Part shown: one piece after another, positions 1-11,604 of the stretch
Layout: each line of letters opens with the position of its first letter
Position numbering within the stretch: the stretch's first letter is position 1
From: Mimachlamys varia
Lineage: Eukaryota; Mollusca; Bivalvia; Pectinida; Pectinidae
NCBI GenBank assembly: GCA_947623455.1
Contig: OX392527.1
Location: forward strand, 28,450,201-28,514,200
Reading direction: 5' to 3'
DNA length: 64,000 nucleotides
Program-made: the position numbers and the translations under genes
The notes under the pieces: model-generated
The model's input: the letters and a program-made list of their open reading frames with translations, nothing else
Databases searched by the model: none
What the model was told of the DNA's origin: nothing

Positions 1-177
1 TGATACATGATGCAGTTGATGTGTATATATATATGTATACGAAAACAGTAATGTAATTACAGAAAAAAAGTTGGATAGGAGAGTGGAAAAGGGTTTTGGG
101 GGGGGGGGGGGGGGTGTCAAACTGAAGCAACAAGAACAGAAAGTTTTCGACAACTGTGCGATGAGATAAAAGATAAA

Positions 178-778
178 TCAAAACAGGAAATAGGAGCATG
201 AACATCCGTCAAATCTCTTAGAGCTAATTGTAAAATTTTGAACACATAAGAAGATAAGAGCATTTTGATCATCAGTTAGTTCATCATTCCCAAACAACAG
301 TACTCGAGTTGTGATAGGACAGGTTATTTCAATAAAGATTCGTGCTCGAAGTTGAGAGTAACGACGACAGCGTAACAAGAAGTGTTCATTGGTTTCGTTT
401 CCGTTATTACATGGACAGAGAGGACTGTCAATAAGATTTCTACGGAACAAGTAAAATTTGAGAGAACTACACTCCATCCTTAATCTGGCATGGAGAATCT
501 GACCCATCCTGTTACCACTATAATAGAAAGAAGGGACAATAATATTAGGTTCATTTAAATGTTTTTTCAAGTCTGGGTAATGATGGATTAAATTTAATGA
601 AGTCAGGAAGAGAGTTCCAGGGGCGAATTACAGAAGGCAAAAACGATTTTTTATATAAACTTGTGTGACAAGTGATAGGACGAAAGTTATCAGCAACACG
701 GGTATTGTGGTTATGTATTTGGTTATAACGTGAGGGAAGGATGTCATAGAGGAAATGGGGTGTAAGACCATGAACCAT
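178..778 (-). pseudogene. LINE ORF2 C-terminal region with zinc knuckle, frameshifted
   Basis: Two overlapping minus-strand frames cover the C-terminus of the LINE polyprotein. The upstream one (778-551) carries the RPITCHTSLYKKSFLPS region that follows the thumb in Jockey-like elements. The downstream one (570-178) carries QILHARLRMECSSL, then SPLCPC and EHFLLRCRRY, forming a Cys/His knuckle. The change of frame at about 551-570 shows at least one indel. Neither piece has an independent function. Confidence 0.8.
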
Positions 779-1163
779 TTTATGAAACTGTATTAATTTA
801 TGTTGTTGTCGTCTTCGTTCGAGGGGAAGCCAGCCTGTTTCAGTATAAAGCTTGACTTTACTAGTTAGTCTAGTGGCACCAGTAACAATACGTGCTGCTT
901 CTCACTGAATGTTTTCATAAAGTTCGGATTGAGCTTGTGTGAGACTGTCCCAGACGATGTCGCCGTATTCTAATATTGGTCGAATGAGTGTGAAATACAA
1001 GGTTTGGAGACTATGACGGTCTAACAAAAATTTGAATTTCCGCAGAATATTTATTTTGGGCTAAATCTTGGTTAGTAAATAGCTGATGTGTTCATTCCAA
1101 CACCCATTGCTGGAGAGAAATACACCAAGGTGTTTGTGTGACGAAACTTCAACAATATTAGTA

Positions 1164-1631
1164 TTATTCATAGTCAGGGGGGGGGGGATGGACGAGACTG
1201 ACGGATTTTCGGCTTATTAATAAAGTTTCAGTTTTATTAGGATTAAAATCAACCAACCAATCTTTCGACCATTCATGGATATTGTTTAAATCAGAATTAA
1301 GAACTTCTGCACTTATTCTAGGGGTATCAATGATTACATACAAGGAAGTATCGTCTGCAAATAATTTGATAATAGATTTAATATTTTTCACAGTATCATT
1401 GATGAATATAAGAAATAAAAGAGGACCAAGGATGGAGCCCTGTGGAACACCGGCCTTAATGTAGCACCAGCTAGAGTTTTTCCCGTTAATAACAACTCTT
1501 TGTTTCCGGTTATTAAGATAATCTTCGAACCATAAAAGTAAAGAACCTCGAACACCAAATCTAGATAGTTTACATAAAAGACCTTTGTGCCAAACACGAT
1601 CGAAGGCTTTGCTGATGTCGCAAAAGACCAT
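1164..1631 (-). pseudogene. LINE reverse transcriptase palm domain, fragment
   Basis: This frame of about 155 residues holds the catalytic core of a non-LTR reverse transcriptase. Motif A reads DISKAFDRVWH near residue 5, motif B reads AGVPQGSILGPLLF near residue 64, and motif C is FADDTSLY near residue 91, the metal-binding aspartate pair. The upstream fingers and downstream thumb are in other frames, so this is a relic rather than a working gene. The frame ends in a run of prolines encoded by a G-rich tract at 1178-1188, which probably marks a frameshift. Confidence 0.9.
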
Positions 1632-2585
1632 TCTTATGTCTTTGCCTTTATCAAGAGAAGAGTATATATCATGGATGATAGAAAGAAGCTGGTTGGTTGG
1701 AGAATCGCCTTGTCTAAAACCTGATTGATTAGATGACAGGATGACAGGAGGGATTTTGTAAGTAAAAAATTATTCATATATTTAAAGACACATCTTTCCA
1801 TCAGTTTTCCAACTATGGATAATAAAGAAATCGGTTTGTAATTTGATGTGACTTGCTATCTTTTTTATGTACTGGAGTAACGTTTGCTGTTTCCCATTCA
1901 GAAGGAAAAACACTAGAGTTTAGAGATTTGTTAAAAAGATTACTTAGGGGATTACATAGAATATCTACGGCTTCTTTGACTAGTCGAGGATTTCTAGATC
2001 TGGACCAACAGCTTTGGAACAATCGAGGTTTAGAATAGCGTCTTTAACATCTACAGCTGTTATGTGTATAGTTGACAAAATTTCGTTAGGGGTGTCATCA
2101 ATGGTAGGGAGGTTAGCGTTAGTATCATCAACGTCAGACTGGGCACTGAAAAAAATCATTTAATAGACAAGCTTTTTGAAAAACATCTGTAATAACAGAA
2201 TCGTTATCGATTAAAGGAGGAATGCAAAATTTACCAGAGCTCGGTAATAATAAATTAACAGTTTTCCACCAGTCTTTTGCTCTAAGATTTGAAGGTTTTT
2301 TTAAGTTTTCCAGATAAATCATTCAAACCCCAAAACCCTCACCCCGTTTGAAAAATAGTGTCGTGTGCATGCAAGTGTATTAACCATCACGGCTGGAGTA
2401 ATTTAACTCTGCCCCGCGCTAGCTTATGTGGTACACAAGTCCTAATTACCTAACTAATTCATTCAAATAACACATATCTCATCATCACAGTACACGAGTT
2501 ACATGTAATAATACTAAACAACATACGTTGTATGTATTACTAAGCTAGGGGGTAACTTTGATACACTATAAATGGTGTGTAATGC

Positions 2586-2777
2586 CACAGGGACCTGAGA
2601 ATTTGTTACAGCTACATGTAGTTTTGGACCTAACATACTGTAGCTAGCTAGCTAGCTTTTATGACCATTGAGGGGGGCATATCGACAATTGATCTTAACC
2701 TCTCAAATGTGTAAAATAACTCTAAACACCATATTTTAGGTCCAAAACTAGCTGTAACAAATTCTCAGGTCCCTGTG
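2586..2777. repeat. Fold-back element, about 190 bp
   Basis: The ends are inverted copies of each other. The left side begins CACAGGGACCTGAGAA and runs through a GTTACAGCTA block and TTTTGGACCT. The right side runs AGGTCCAAAACTAGCTGTAAC and ends TTCTCAGGTCCCTGTG. The middle contains a TAGC microsatellite. This looks like a MITE or other hairpin-forming repeat without coding capacity. The right half of a related copy lies near 4330-4379. Confidence 0.75.
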
Positions 2778-3868
2778 TGTACTGCAGCATCATTAGGTCA
2801 CTGTAGTCCTAACCACAAGCCCAATGGAACTGTAAAGGTGGACACAAACATGATGCCACTGGTACATCGCCGTGTCTAGTTTTGCAAGTGTATGACGGCA
2901 TTGTAAGCTCTACCCAAACATCATTTGATACTAGGGGTCGTCTGTAATGGTATTACAATTTAAACTTATGTATATATATATAAAATAATAAAATTGAAAT
3001 GTCCTTGCGGAAGAAAATATATGTAAAAATAAAAATAAAAATAAAAAACGTATGTTCAGTGTCCGTGTCGTTTTTGATTTTCACATATATATACAGAATG
3101 GAATGGCTAAATGTGGCCCATGAATATTAGAGTATATTAAAATCATTTCAAGATCATATCATATTTAGTATGATCACGTTATTGTATTTATGTCGCTTTA
3201 TCTAGGCCTATATGATAGGGATTTTGCAACTGTACGTGTATCAAGTTGATTTAATATAGAAACATACAAATAGTATTCTATTTCAAGGAAACAGTAGCTG
3301 AGATAATTTTGTATTGCTTCCCACCTGTAATCTCCTCCTCCCTCAGTTACACGCTTGACTCCGGTAGGGGCCCACAAGTAGCGGCCTTTCATCTTTCTGG
3401 TATTGCATGTTTAAACTTTGGTTGTACCAGCTCTTAAAATCGTTTTACTACCATAGGCCTAGTGACATTGTGCGCATATGCTCCAGAAATGGAATTAACG
3501 AGATGCAGGTTGATGAAGACTAAAGGCAAGTTGTATGGTTGTTTATGGTCCAGTTGAGAAATATTATGTAGTCTTGCATAATATGAAAGTTAAGGATTTG
3601 AAGAAATATTCTGTAGTCTTGCATGATATGAAGGTTGAGGATTTGAATTACTCTTAGTATGTCTGCTTGTTAAAATGATATATTAGTTCTTTTTTCTAAA
3701 GATTTTCTCCATATGAAGATATGATTATGTAAAGAATATTTTACATAATTGATTATCGGATGTGTAAAATAATCTTCACATAAATAATACTTCAGTTCTC
3801 ACTTTGAGGATGTCACATTTACATGGAAGTTACATATAGCAGAACATGCGTATCCTTAAGGAACACCT
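2778..3868. other. No gene seen; AT-rich spacer
   Basis: I see no supported exon, RNA gene or organised repeat here beyond short A/T-rich runs (for example near 2966-3050) and a partial local duplication around 3560-3650 sharing AAATATTNTGTAGTCTTGCAT. Confidence 0.5.
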
Positions 3869-4133
3869 GGGCCCGTATTCATGAAACCGTTCTCATGCTC
3901 AAGCATGGATTCTGTGCTCAAGCCAGCTTTCTTGAAACTCTCCTTACTCACGTCGAAGAGTCAAAAGGTCAATGTAAATGTTGAAAACAGTTTTTGGCTT
4001 CATGTCTCTTCAACTTTTTTCCAAAACTTTGACAAAGTTAGATTTTTGAAATAATTTATGGCCAGAACAAGAAATAAGGCTTGAGCACGAAATGCATGCT
4101 TAAGCATGAGAACGGTTTCATGAATACGGGCCC
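3869..4133. repeat. MITE-like inverted-repeat element
   Basis: The left end starts GGGCCCGTATTCATGAAACC and continues with GAGCATGAG-type motifs. The right end is its reverse complement, finishing GGTTTCATGAATACGGGCCC. Arms of roughly 60-70 bp enclose about 130 bp of unique sequence with no open frame. This is the structure of a non-autonomous DNA transposon; I cannot assign a superfamily. Confidence 0.8.
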
Positions 4134-4380
4134 TGGTCTTAAATTTGAATTTGGTACAGCTAGTTATGGACCTTAACTGGAGTGTTCAGCGGTAATTTAA
4201 CACTTGGGGGGGGGGGGGGGGGGGGGGGGTAGATCAATTTTTGATAAAAATGCCCCTTCAATGGTCATTAAGGTTTTATATTTCATCGAAAATTGATCTA
4301 AATCCCAAAAAATGTCAAATTACTCTAAACACCTAGTTTTGGTCTAAAACTAGCTGTAACGAATTCTCAGGTCCCTGTGA
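4134..4380. repeat. Partial fold-back repeat containing a poly-G tract
   Basis: The right part (TAGCTGTAAC then GAATTCTCAGGTCCCTGTG) matches the right arm of the 2586-2777 element, so this is a related but degraded copy. It includes an uninterrupted run of about 23 G at 4207-4229, a probable replication or sequencing slippage site and a potential G-quadruplex. Confidence 0.55.
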
Positions 4381-5620
4381 TTGATCTATAAGTGTTAATC
4401 TTTCCTTAGCTTAAATTTTGTAGCTAAGTACATTCGATCTTGAGTTCAGATTATGGTTTTGTTTACGTTTCGGGTTTTTTTTCTAAACTCTTGAATCAGA
4501 CATCCAGTGAAATCACAACTACCTCAATACAATCCTGATATTTTGTCCGCTTGTTGGACTCTTACTTTGTTATTATATGCGCATGCGCACTTAATTGTAA
4601 ACAGACCTCGTTTTGTCAACACTAGCAGCTGCATTTTAGAAGGCTTACATTATACAGGTAATAATGGTCACAATATCAGTATATTAGAATTATTTGGATA
4701 CGAACGTTACTATAAATATATGTGATGCTCCTTTGTCATAATGTCACACGCATCAGGATATATTTCAAAGAGTATTTCCCTTATTAGAAATGCAGTGCCC
4801 ATGACCAGTTTGTCGGGGTTGTGTAATAAAGATCCAATAAACCGGGACATATTTACACAGATATTATAGATGAAGATGCAGTATGTTCAGGTATATTGAA
4901 GAAACATAAAAAACTAGGCCTAGAGTCAGACGTTTAACAAGTGAAATTTTAACAATGTGAGATATATAGATTAGGGATTGAAAGGATTTTTAACATTCAT
5001 GCCGATATGACGGTTACATCTGTATATCGGTGTACCTAATGAGTGTCCAGGGAGAAATGAGTGTCCAGTGAGGTTTTTGCATGCCCAGCAATTCATTAAT
5101 ACAGATGTTTCCTTATTTCTTCTGTATTATGTAGTTGATAGCAATATCTAACACTACACCAAATTTTATTTCGATAGGACGACTGCAAAATATTGAAATG
5201 TTTAGTTCAATTTTGCACTGTAGTGCACACCCTGTAGACAATGAGTGTCCAGGGACATTTTGCACGCCCAGCAATTTATTAATAGGCACACCCCTATATA
5301 TTGCACGTTCGTTCATCTGTTCATAGTGACAATAGGCCTATTGAGTTATATTGATATAATCACATGGACTACATTTTAAATGTTATTACTATTTGATGGT
5401 CACAAGATGCCAGTCAAGCCACAATATATGTCAACTTCCTGTAAATAATATTAATGATATCGATATACATAGAATGTAATCTCTCACAGAATTTTTATCA
5501 AATAATATGAAAGACTGAAACAATTGGGCAATATTAAACCTATGGGGTAAATCATACAGTTTCTGTGTCAACCTCCTAGTATCACCAGTAAAAAATCTTA
5601 TAACATATTTTTTATCAGAA
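4381..5620. other. No gene seen; region 5' of TMEM220
   Basis: I see no supported exon here. A repeated phrase, GAGTGTCCAG(T/G)G, occurs at about 5040-5070 and again near 5240. The sequence just before the TMEM220 start codon (TTTTTTATCAG then AAATG) looks like a 3' splice site, so an upstream untranslated exon may lie within this stretch; I cannot place it. Confidence 0.4.
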
Positions 5621-8600
5621 ATGCAGTCAGAGTTCCGTATCCAATACGGCAAAATGCCAGATTCTCGTACGCCTCCGTCTACATGGGTGTGGCAGTTCAT
5701 CAACATGGTCATGACAGTGTTCTTCTGCCTAGCAGCGTTTGTCAATGTATGTACTTTTATACTTATATAGTTTATAGTTACATGTTATTAATGATACTTT
5801 CTAAATGACTGCAAAAACACATCTTTTATATCTTTTTTTTTCTGGAAACTCGCCTTTCTATTTTCAAGGCTTGTAATTCTTTCCTTTCAATAATATAACT
5901 GATTTTAACATGATCCTATATTGAGGTAATATTACTAGTGATTAAAACTTTTGTAATATGATCTTATATTGAGATAATATTAACTAGTCACTTGTTAATA
6001 TTATCTCAATACAGGATCACATTACAAAAGTTTTAATCACTAGTAGTGATTAAAATATTAACAAGTGATTAAAAATTTCTTTCAAATGTTGTTCCTATAT
6101 ATTGAGTGACATGTAATATTAATTTAGGTTAGTTTAAACATATTTTATTGCCTTTTAAATGCAACAGGATAGGGCACAAGTTATACAACTTCGACTTTCT
6201 ATATCAAGCCTGTTGGCGTTCTTATACATAACACAACATAATATATTTCTAAGTATCCAAAATGGCAGTTATAGGATTAATATTAGTTAGTGGTTAAAAC
6301 TTATGTAATATGCTCTTATATTGAGTTACATGTGATATAGTTAGTGATTAAAACTTCTGTTTATTAATTCAAAACAAACATTTTTTCAAACAACTGCAGG
6401 GTCCAGGGTCCATTGAATTGGAAATTTTTACATGATATAAAGTCAAATTGGGAATAATTTTAGAAATAAAAATATACCATGTGGTACAAATTTCCTGCTC
6501 TAAATCGGCTAAGATGTTGCAAATCATATGCTGCAAATTGTGAAACTATATACTACGGAAATGAAAAACATCTCGGGACGAAACATGCACGTCTTTTGTA
6601 TTTCATTTCTCTACATCTAATGAATGACTACTGTGTATTAGTTAGCTACTGGCTCACAATAAAACAAACATATCATCCGCTTGGGATCTTTTAACCAGAA
6701 AATTGGGAATTTTACCTACATTTGAGAGGGGGGATGGGTCCCTTTTGTAGACCCAAATTCTACAGTAGGAAAATCCCTGAATTGTACTCTTCTTTGCTTT
6801 TTTTCAGCTTAATGATGATGACTGGTATCTTTGGGTGGTAAGTATGTTATTACAACTGTAAGTGAATATTGCTATTAAAACAACAAACACTTATCAATGT
6901 GATAACAGTAGTACATTCATGTCTTTTAGAAATATTATAGAACTTTGCGTTATGGAATTAAGGTTTGATTAAAGTAAGGACTTTGGCATATTATACAGTC
7001 AATTTAGCTTGGAAATGTTCTGAATTTTATTGAATCTTTACTTCAAGAGATTGTATGCATAGTACATGTTGTTAAAATTTAATGTTAAAATTTCAGCCAG
7101 GATATGCTGTTCCTGGGCTCCTCAGTCTAACAGCTGCGGTGAAGCCAAGCATTGCAGGTAAGGGATTGTTGTAATTTATCTGGCTCTTTGGCAGTTAATT
7201 AAGGGATTGTTGTAATTTATCTGGCTCTTTGTCAGTTAATTAAGGGATTGTTGTAATTTATCTGGCTCTTTGTCAGTTAATTAAGGGATTGTTGTAATTT
7301 ATCTGACTCTTTGGCAGTTAATTAAGGGATTGTTGTAATTTATCTGGCTCTTTGTCAGTTATGTAAGGGATTGTTGTAATTTATCTGACTCTTTGTCAGT
7401 TATGTAAGGGATTGTTGTAATTTATCTGACTCTTTGGCAGTTAATTAAGGGATTGTTGTAATTTATCTGACTCTTTGTAAGTTAATTAAGGGATTGTTGT
7501 AATTTATCTGGCTCTTTGTCAGTTATGTAAGGGATTGTTGTAATTTATCTGACTCTTTGGCAGTTAATTAAGGGATTGTTGTAATTTATCTGGCTCTTTG
7601 GCAGTTAATTAAGGGATTGTTGTAATTTATCTGGTTCTTTATCAGTTAATTAAGGGATTGTCATATTTATCTGGCTCTTTATCAGTTAATTAAGGGATTG
7701 TTGTAATTTATCTGGCTCTTTGTCAGTTATGTAAGGGATTGTTGTAATTTATCTGGCTCTTTGTCAGTCAAGTAAGGGATTGTTGTAATTCATCTGGCTC
7801 TTTGTCAGTCAAGTAAGGGATTGTTGTAATTCATCTGGCTCTTTGGCAGTTAAGTAAGGGATTGTCATATTTATCTGGCTCTTTATCAGTTAATTAAGGG
7901 ATTGTTGTAATTTATCTGGCTCTTTGGCAGTTAATTAAGGGATTGTTGTAATTTATCTGGCTCTTTGTCAGTTAATTAAGGGATTGTCATATTTATCTGG
8001 CTCTTTATCAGTTAATTAAGGGATTGTTGTAATTTATCTGGCTCTTTGGCAGTTACGTAAGGGATTGTTGTAATTTATCTGGCTCTTTGTCAGTTAAGTA
8101 AGGGATTGTTCAAGTTTATATGGTTCTTTGTTAGTTAAGTAAGGGATTGTTGTAATTTATCTGGCTCTTTGTCAGTTAAGTAAGGGATTGTTGTAATTTA
8201 TCTGGCTCTTTGGCAGTTAATTAAGGAACTGTTGTAATTTATCTGGCTCTTTGTCAGTTAAGTAAGGGATTGTTGTAATTTATCTGGCTCTTTGTCAGTC
8301 AAGTAAGGGATTGTTGTAATTTATCTGGCTCTTTGGCAGTTAAGTAAGGGATTGTTGAAGTTTATTTGGTTCTTTGTTAGTTATGTAAGGGATTGTTGTA
8401 TTTATCTGGTTCTTTGTCAGTTAAGTAAGGAACTGTTGTAATTTATCTGGTTCTTTGTCAGTTATGTAAGGGATTGTTGTAATTTATCTGGCTCTTTGTC
8501 AGTTATGTAAGGGATTGTTGTAATTTATCTGGTTCTTTGTCAGTTATGTAAGGGATTGTTGTAATTTAACTGGTTCTTTGTCAGTTATGTAAGGGATTGT

Positions 8601-10608
8601 TGTAATTTATCTGGCTCTTTGTCAGTTATGTAAGGGATTGTTGTAATTTATCTGGTTCTTTGTCAGTTATGTAAGGGATTGTTGTAATTTATCTGGCTCT
8701 TTGTCAGTTATGTAAGGGATTGTTGTAATTTATCTGGCTCTTTGTCAGTTATGTAAGGGATTGTTGTAATTTATCTGGCTCTTTGTCAGCTATTGTTGTA
8801 ATTTGTCTGGCTCTTTGGCAGTTAATTAAGGGATTGTTGTAATTTATCTGGTTCTTTGTTAGTTATGTAAGGGATTGTTGTAATTTATCTGGCTCTTTGT
8901 CAATTAAGTAAGGGATTGTTGTAATTTATCTGGCTTTGTCAGTTAAGTAAAGGATTGTTGTATTTATCTGGCTCTTTGTCAGTCAAGTAAGGGATCGTTC
9001 TAATTTATCTGGCTCTTTATCAGTTAAGTAAGGGATTGTTGTAGTTTATCTGGCTTTGTCAGTCAAGTAAGGTATTGTTGTAATTTAGCTGGCTCTTTGT
9101 CAGTGAAGTAAGGGATTGTCGTATTTATCTAGCTCTTTATCAGTTAAGTAAGGGATCATTGTAATTTATCTTGCTCTTTATCAGTTAAGTAAGGGGTTGT
9201 TACAGTTTATCTGGCTTTGTCAGTTAAGTAAGGGATTGTTGTAATTTGTCTGGCTTTGTCATTTAAGTAAGGGATTGTTGTAATTTATCTGGCTCTTTGT
9301 CAGTTAAGTAAGAGATTGTTGTATTTATCTGGCTCTTTGTCAGTTAAGTAAGGGATTGTTGTAGTTTATCTGTCTATTGTTGTAGATACTACAGTGTGGG
9401 GCAGTGTTGCCGTCGTTGACTTTGCCCTGTCTATTGTTGTAGATACTACAGTGTGGGGCAGTGTTGCCGTCGTTGACTTTACCCTGTCTATTGTTATAGA
9501 TACTACAGTGTGGGGCAGTGTTGCCGTCGTTGACTTTACCCTGTCTATTGTTGTAGATACTACAGTGTGGGGCAGTGTTGCCGTCGTTGACTTTACCCTG
9601 TCTATTGTAGATACTACAGTGTGGGGCAGTGTTGCCGTCGTTGACTTTACCCTGTCTATTGTTGTAGATACTACAGTGTGGGGCAGTGTTGCCGTCGTTG
9701 ACTTTACCCTGTCTATTGTTGTAGATACTACAGTGTGGGGCAGTGTTGCTGTCGTTGACTTTACCCTGTCTATTGTAGATACTACAGTGTGGGGCAGTGT
9801 TGCCGTTGTTGACTTTACCCTGTCCTGTGCCTATGCTATATATGCTGTGGTGATAGCACTGGAGGCTGTTGGACACCAGGTAGCTAACCCACTTCAGCAT
9901 GAGGAGGGCAGGTAATCAAGTATTAGTCACCTAGCTTTTACAGACCTACCACGTATACCTCAACCAAATTTTGTGTACATCATATGACATATCTGTTAAA
10001 GTATAAGCTCAACTTTTAAAACTAAAACAATAAATATGTATACTTTTGAGAAACTTTGGTAGTTTGGGGACAAGCTTTTTATTTTAAACTCTTAAGTTTT
10101 ATTACAAAATCTTGAGATGATTTTATTAATTTTATGCTCCCGTTTCCTTGACAGAGAGATGGGTGGAGTGTTTATAATTATCTTCTGGCTGGGTATAGCC
10201 AGGTTCACCAGTATTGGCAGGTAAGCTATCTGTAATAAGGTTTTTGTAGAGAAGGGAAGTAACTCTTTGTATGGAATTTAACTGAATTTTTTTTTCTTCA
10301 ACAACTTAAAAGTTTACTCACTCTCGATTCTTGTGTGGGAAACCTATATTTACTGTACCTTGTTTTGTCTGGGGAACCTGATTTTACTATACCGTGAATC
10401 ATCTGCCAAATTGTGGTGACTGAATTTAACTATTCCTGCTTCTATATACCCTAGGCCTGGGACTAGCGTCACAAACAAGAACTTGATGAACGCCCTGTTG
10501 CTGATGACCATCACGCTGACCCTCCTACCCCTGGTGACTTGGTCACTGTGTTTTGTTAGTGACTGGCACACCAAGCTTGCTCACTGTAACAATATGTTCA
10601 AACAGTGA
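5621..10608 (+). CDS. TMEM220: TMEM220 homologue (transmembrane protein 220), six coding exons
   Basis: Coding exons: 5621-5746, 6808-6837, 7097-7157, 9779-9911, 10155-10220 and 10455-10608. All have GT-AG borders and compatible phases (0, 0, 1, 2, 2), giving 189 aa. The protein is a small multi-pass membrane protein. Helix one lies in exon 1 (WQFINMVMTVFFCLAAFVN). The 30-nt exon 2 encodes LNDDDWYLWV, matching the VNDPD-W motif of vertebrate TMEM220. Exon 3 gives PGYAVPGLLSL. Exon 4 carries a helix and the HEEGRE motif at its end. Exon 6 ends in LLPLVTWSLCF and a short His/Cys tail. Human TMEM220 is about 160 aa and its biochemical role is not established. Exon 4 can start at any of eight tandem acceptors; using the first (9386) gives an in-frame protein 131 residues longer. 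The start codon is preceded by an acceptor-like sequence, so a 5' UTR exon upstream is likely. Confidence 0.88.
5934..6044. repeat. Inverted repeat (hairpin) in TMEM220 intron 1
   Basis: The left arm, starting ACTAGTGATTAAAACTTTTG, is mirrored by the right arm ending CAAAAGTTTTAATCACTAGT, with only a short AT-rich loop. Related direct copies of the GATTAAAACTT phrase recur at about 6045-6080 and 6290-6360, so the intron also holds a degenerate tandem family. No coding content. Confidence 0.75.
7158..9370 (+). repeat. 41-bp minisatellite starting at the TMEM220 exon 3 donor
   Basis: The array begins exactly at the exon 3 donor: the first GTAAGGGATTG belongs to the splice site and then recurs about every 41 bp, roughly 50 times by span. 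Each unit has the order GTAAGGGATTG, a TAATTTATCTGG block, and CTCTTTGTCAGTTA. Each therefore repeats a donor-like GTAAGG and an acceptor-like pyrimidine run ending in CAG. Units drift by single bases and small deletions. The array fills almost all of intron 3 and passes directly into the exon 4 array. Confidence 0.93.
9371..9832 (+). repeat. 54/57-bp tandem array of the TMEM220 exon 4 acceptor and exon segment, 8 copies
   Basis: Eight copies of the 3' splice site and first part of exon 4 lie in tandem. The exon base after the AG falls at 9386, 9443, 9500, 9557, 9611, 9668, 9725 and 9779. Units are 57 bp or 54 bp, both multiples of three, so the frame is never broken. Each encodes a hydrophobic segment of the type TVWGSVAVVDFTLSIVVDT, a probable membrane helix. 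Only the last copy continues into unique exon sequence (CAYAIYAVVIALE). The copies are nearly identical, with a few single-base changes, implying recent expansion. The minus-strand frame through this array is a shadow. Confidence 0.93.
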
Positions 10609-10928
10609 CATTCTCTCAATGGACCATCTAGTCATCATTGTTGTCTCATGACCAAAACATTACGTATCTTATTGACAGCACTGACCCAAGGACCACCTGC
10701 CTCTAACACAAGTGTCTTGGTATAACCATGTTTGTTCCATATCCCACCAGTATTATATACCATCAGTATTGAGTCATACACTCAAACATTCTGTGAAATC
10801 ATTAGGACCAATTGGATAACTAGGATGTGCAATATATTGTATATAAATTAAACTGTGATATATGTGATGTTTTAATATTATGATTATAGAACTGTTACGA
10901 AGTTATCACCCGATGCCATATATTTATT

Positions 10929-10934
10929 AATAAA
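10929..10934 (+). promoter_or_regulatory. Polyadenylation signal AATAAA for TMEM220
   Basis: A canonical AATAAA lies about 320 bases after the TMEM220 stop codon, followed by T/G-rich sequence. It is the first plausible signal downstream and would give a 3' UTR of about 340 nt. Confidence 0.6.
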
Positions 10935-11604
10935 ATTTTGTATAATGTATTCAGTTGTGTCAGAATGACCTCTATTGGTTTTTGGGGGCCACCACTAGCC
11001 TTCCACCTCAAGGCCTATGTTAGGCCTGGTACAGGCTGTAGGTCGGTGGCCTTTCTCTGGTAACTGTCTGCTACCACTAAAACCTAGCAGATCCTCAAGT
11101 CCCTGGCTGTAGATAGGACATCAAATCACAAACAAGAGGCCCATAAGGGCCTGTATCGCTCATCTGGTTTCATGTGATATGAAACAAGAATGACTCATAA
11201 GTGTATGTGTGGCCCTTCTTGTTATGTCAATATATTATAAGCATTTTTGATGGGTACATGTACATTGCTTTTGCTGTAATTCTAAAAATGTTAGGTTTTT
11301 TGGCAAATAGGGCATTAATCCATGAAATGCGTTCAGTGCAGTAGGCTCTACTACCTATGTTTCAGCAATGATGACCAAGGTTTGGTTGGTCTAGCTGTTA
11401 ATGTTGCAATCTGATTTCTTCCAAGTCCAGGATTGTGAGGTTTTTACCCCCAAAGATACAAAGAAATCTTTGAAATTCTAATGAAGAATGCACAATGCAT
11501 TCAACTATACATCTAATGATACACCTTTAACAGGGTTCATTAAGAAAACTTTTAAGGGGTTTTCAATACAACAAAATTCATGTGAAAACCATTATGATCC
11601 TAAA

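Larger units (their letters stand above)
178..2322 (-). mobile_element. Decayed non-LTR retrotransposon (LINE) fragment
   Basis: This is a broken LINE read on the minus strand. In element order it shows a linker ahead of the reverse transcriptase (2322-2134), the fingers region with the EWETANVTPVHKKD motif (about 2022-1813), the palm with catalytic motifs (1631-1164), a post-RT segment ending in PSVIRPWNSLPDF (778-551), and a C-terminal CxC...HxxxxC zinc knuckle (570-178). The pieces lie in different frames separated by stops, so no complete protein remains. The endonuclease domain is not visible, which suggests 5' truncation near 2330. The 3' end is uncertain; a G-tract at about 99-114 lies just beyond it. 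Domain order and motifs fit the Jockey/CR1-like group; the exact clade is not resolved. Confidence 0.88.

Noticed and set aside
9340..9900. Minus-strand 186-residue repeat protein
   Set aside because: It is the antisense of the in-frame TMEM220 exon 4 array and has no independent support.
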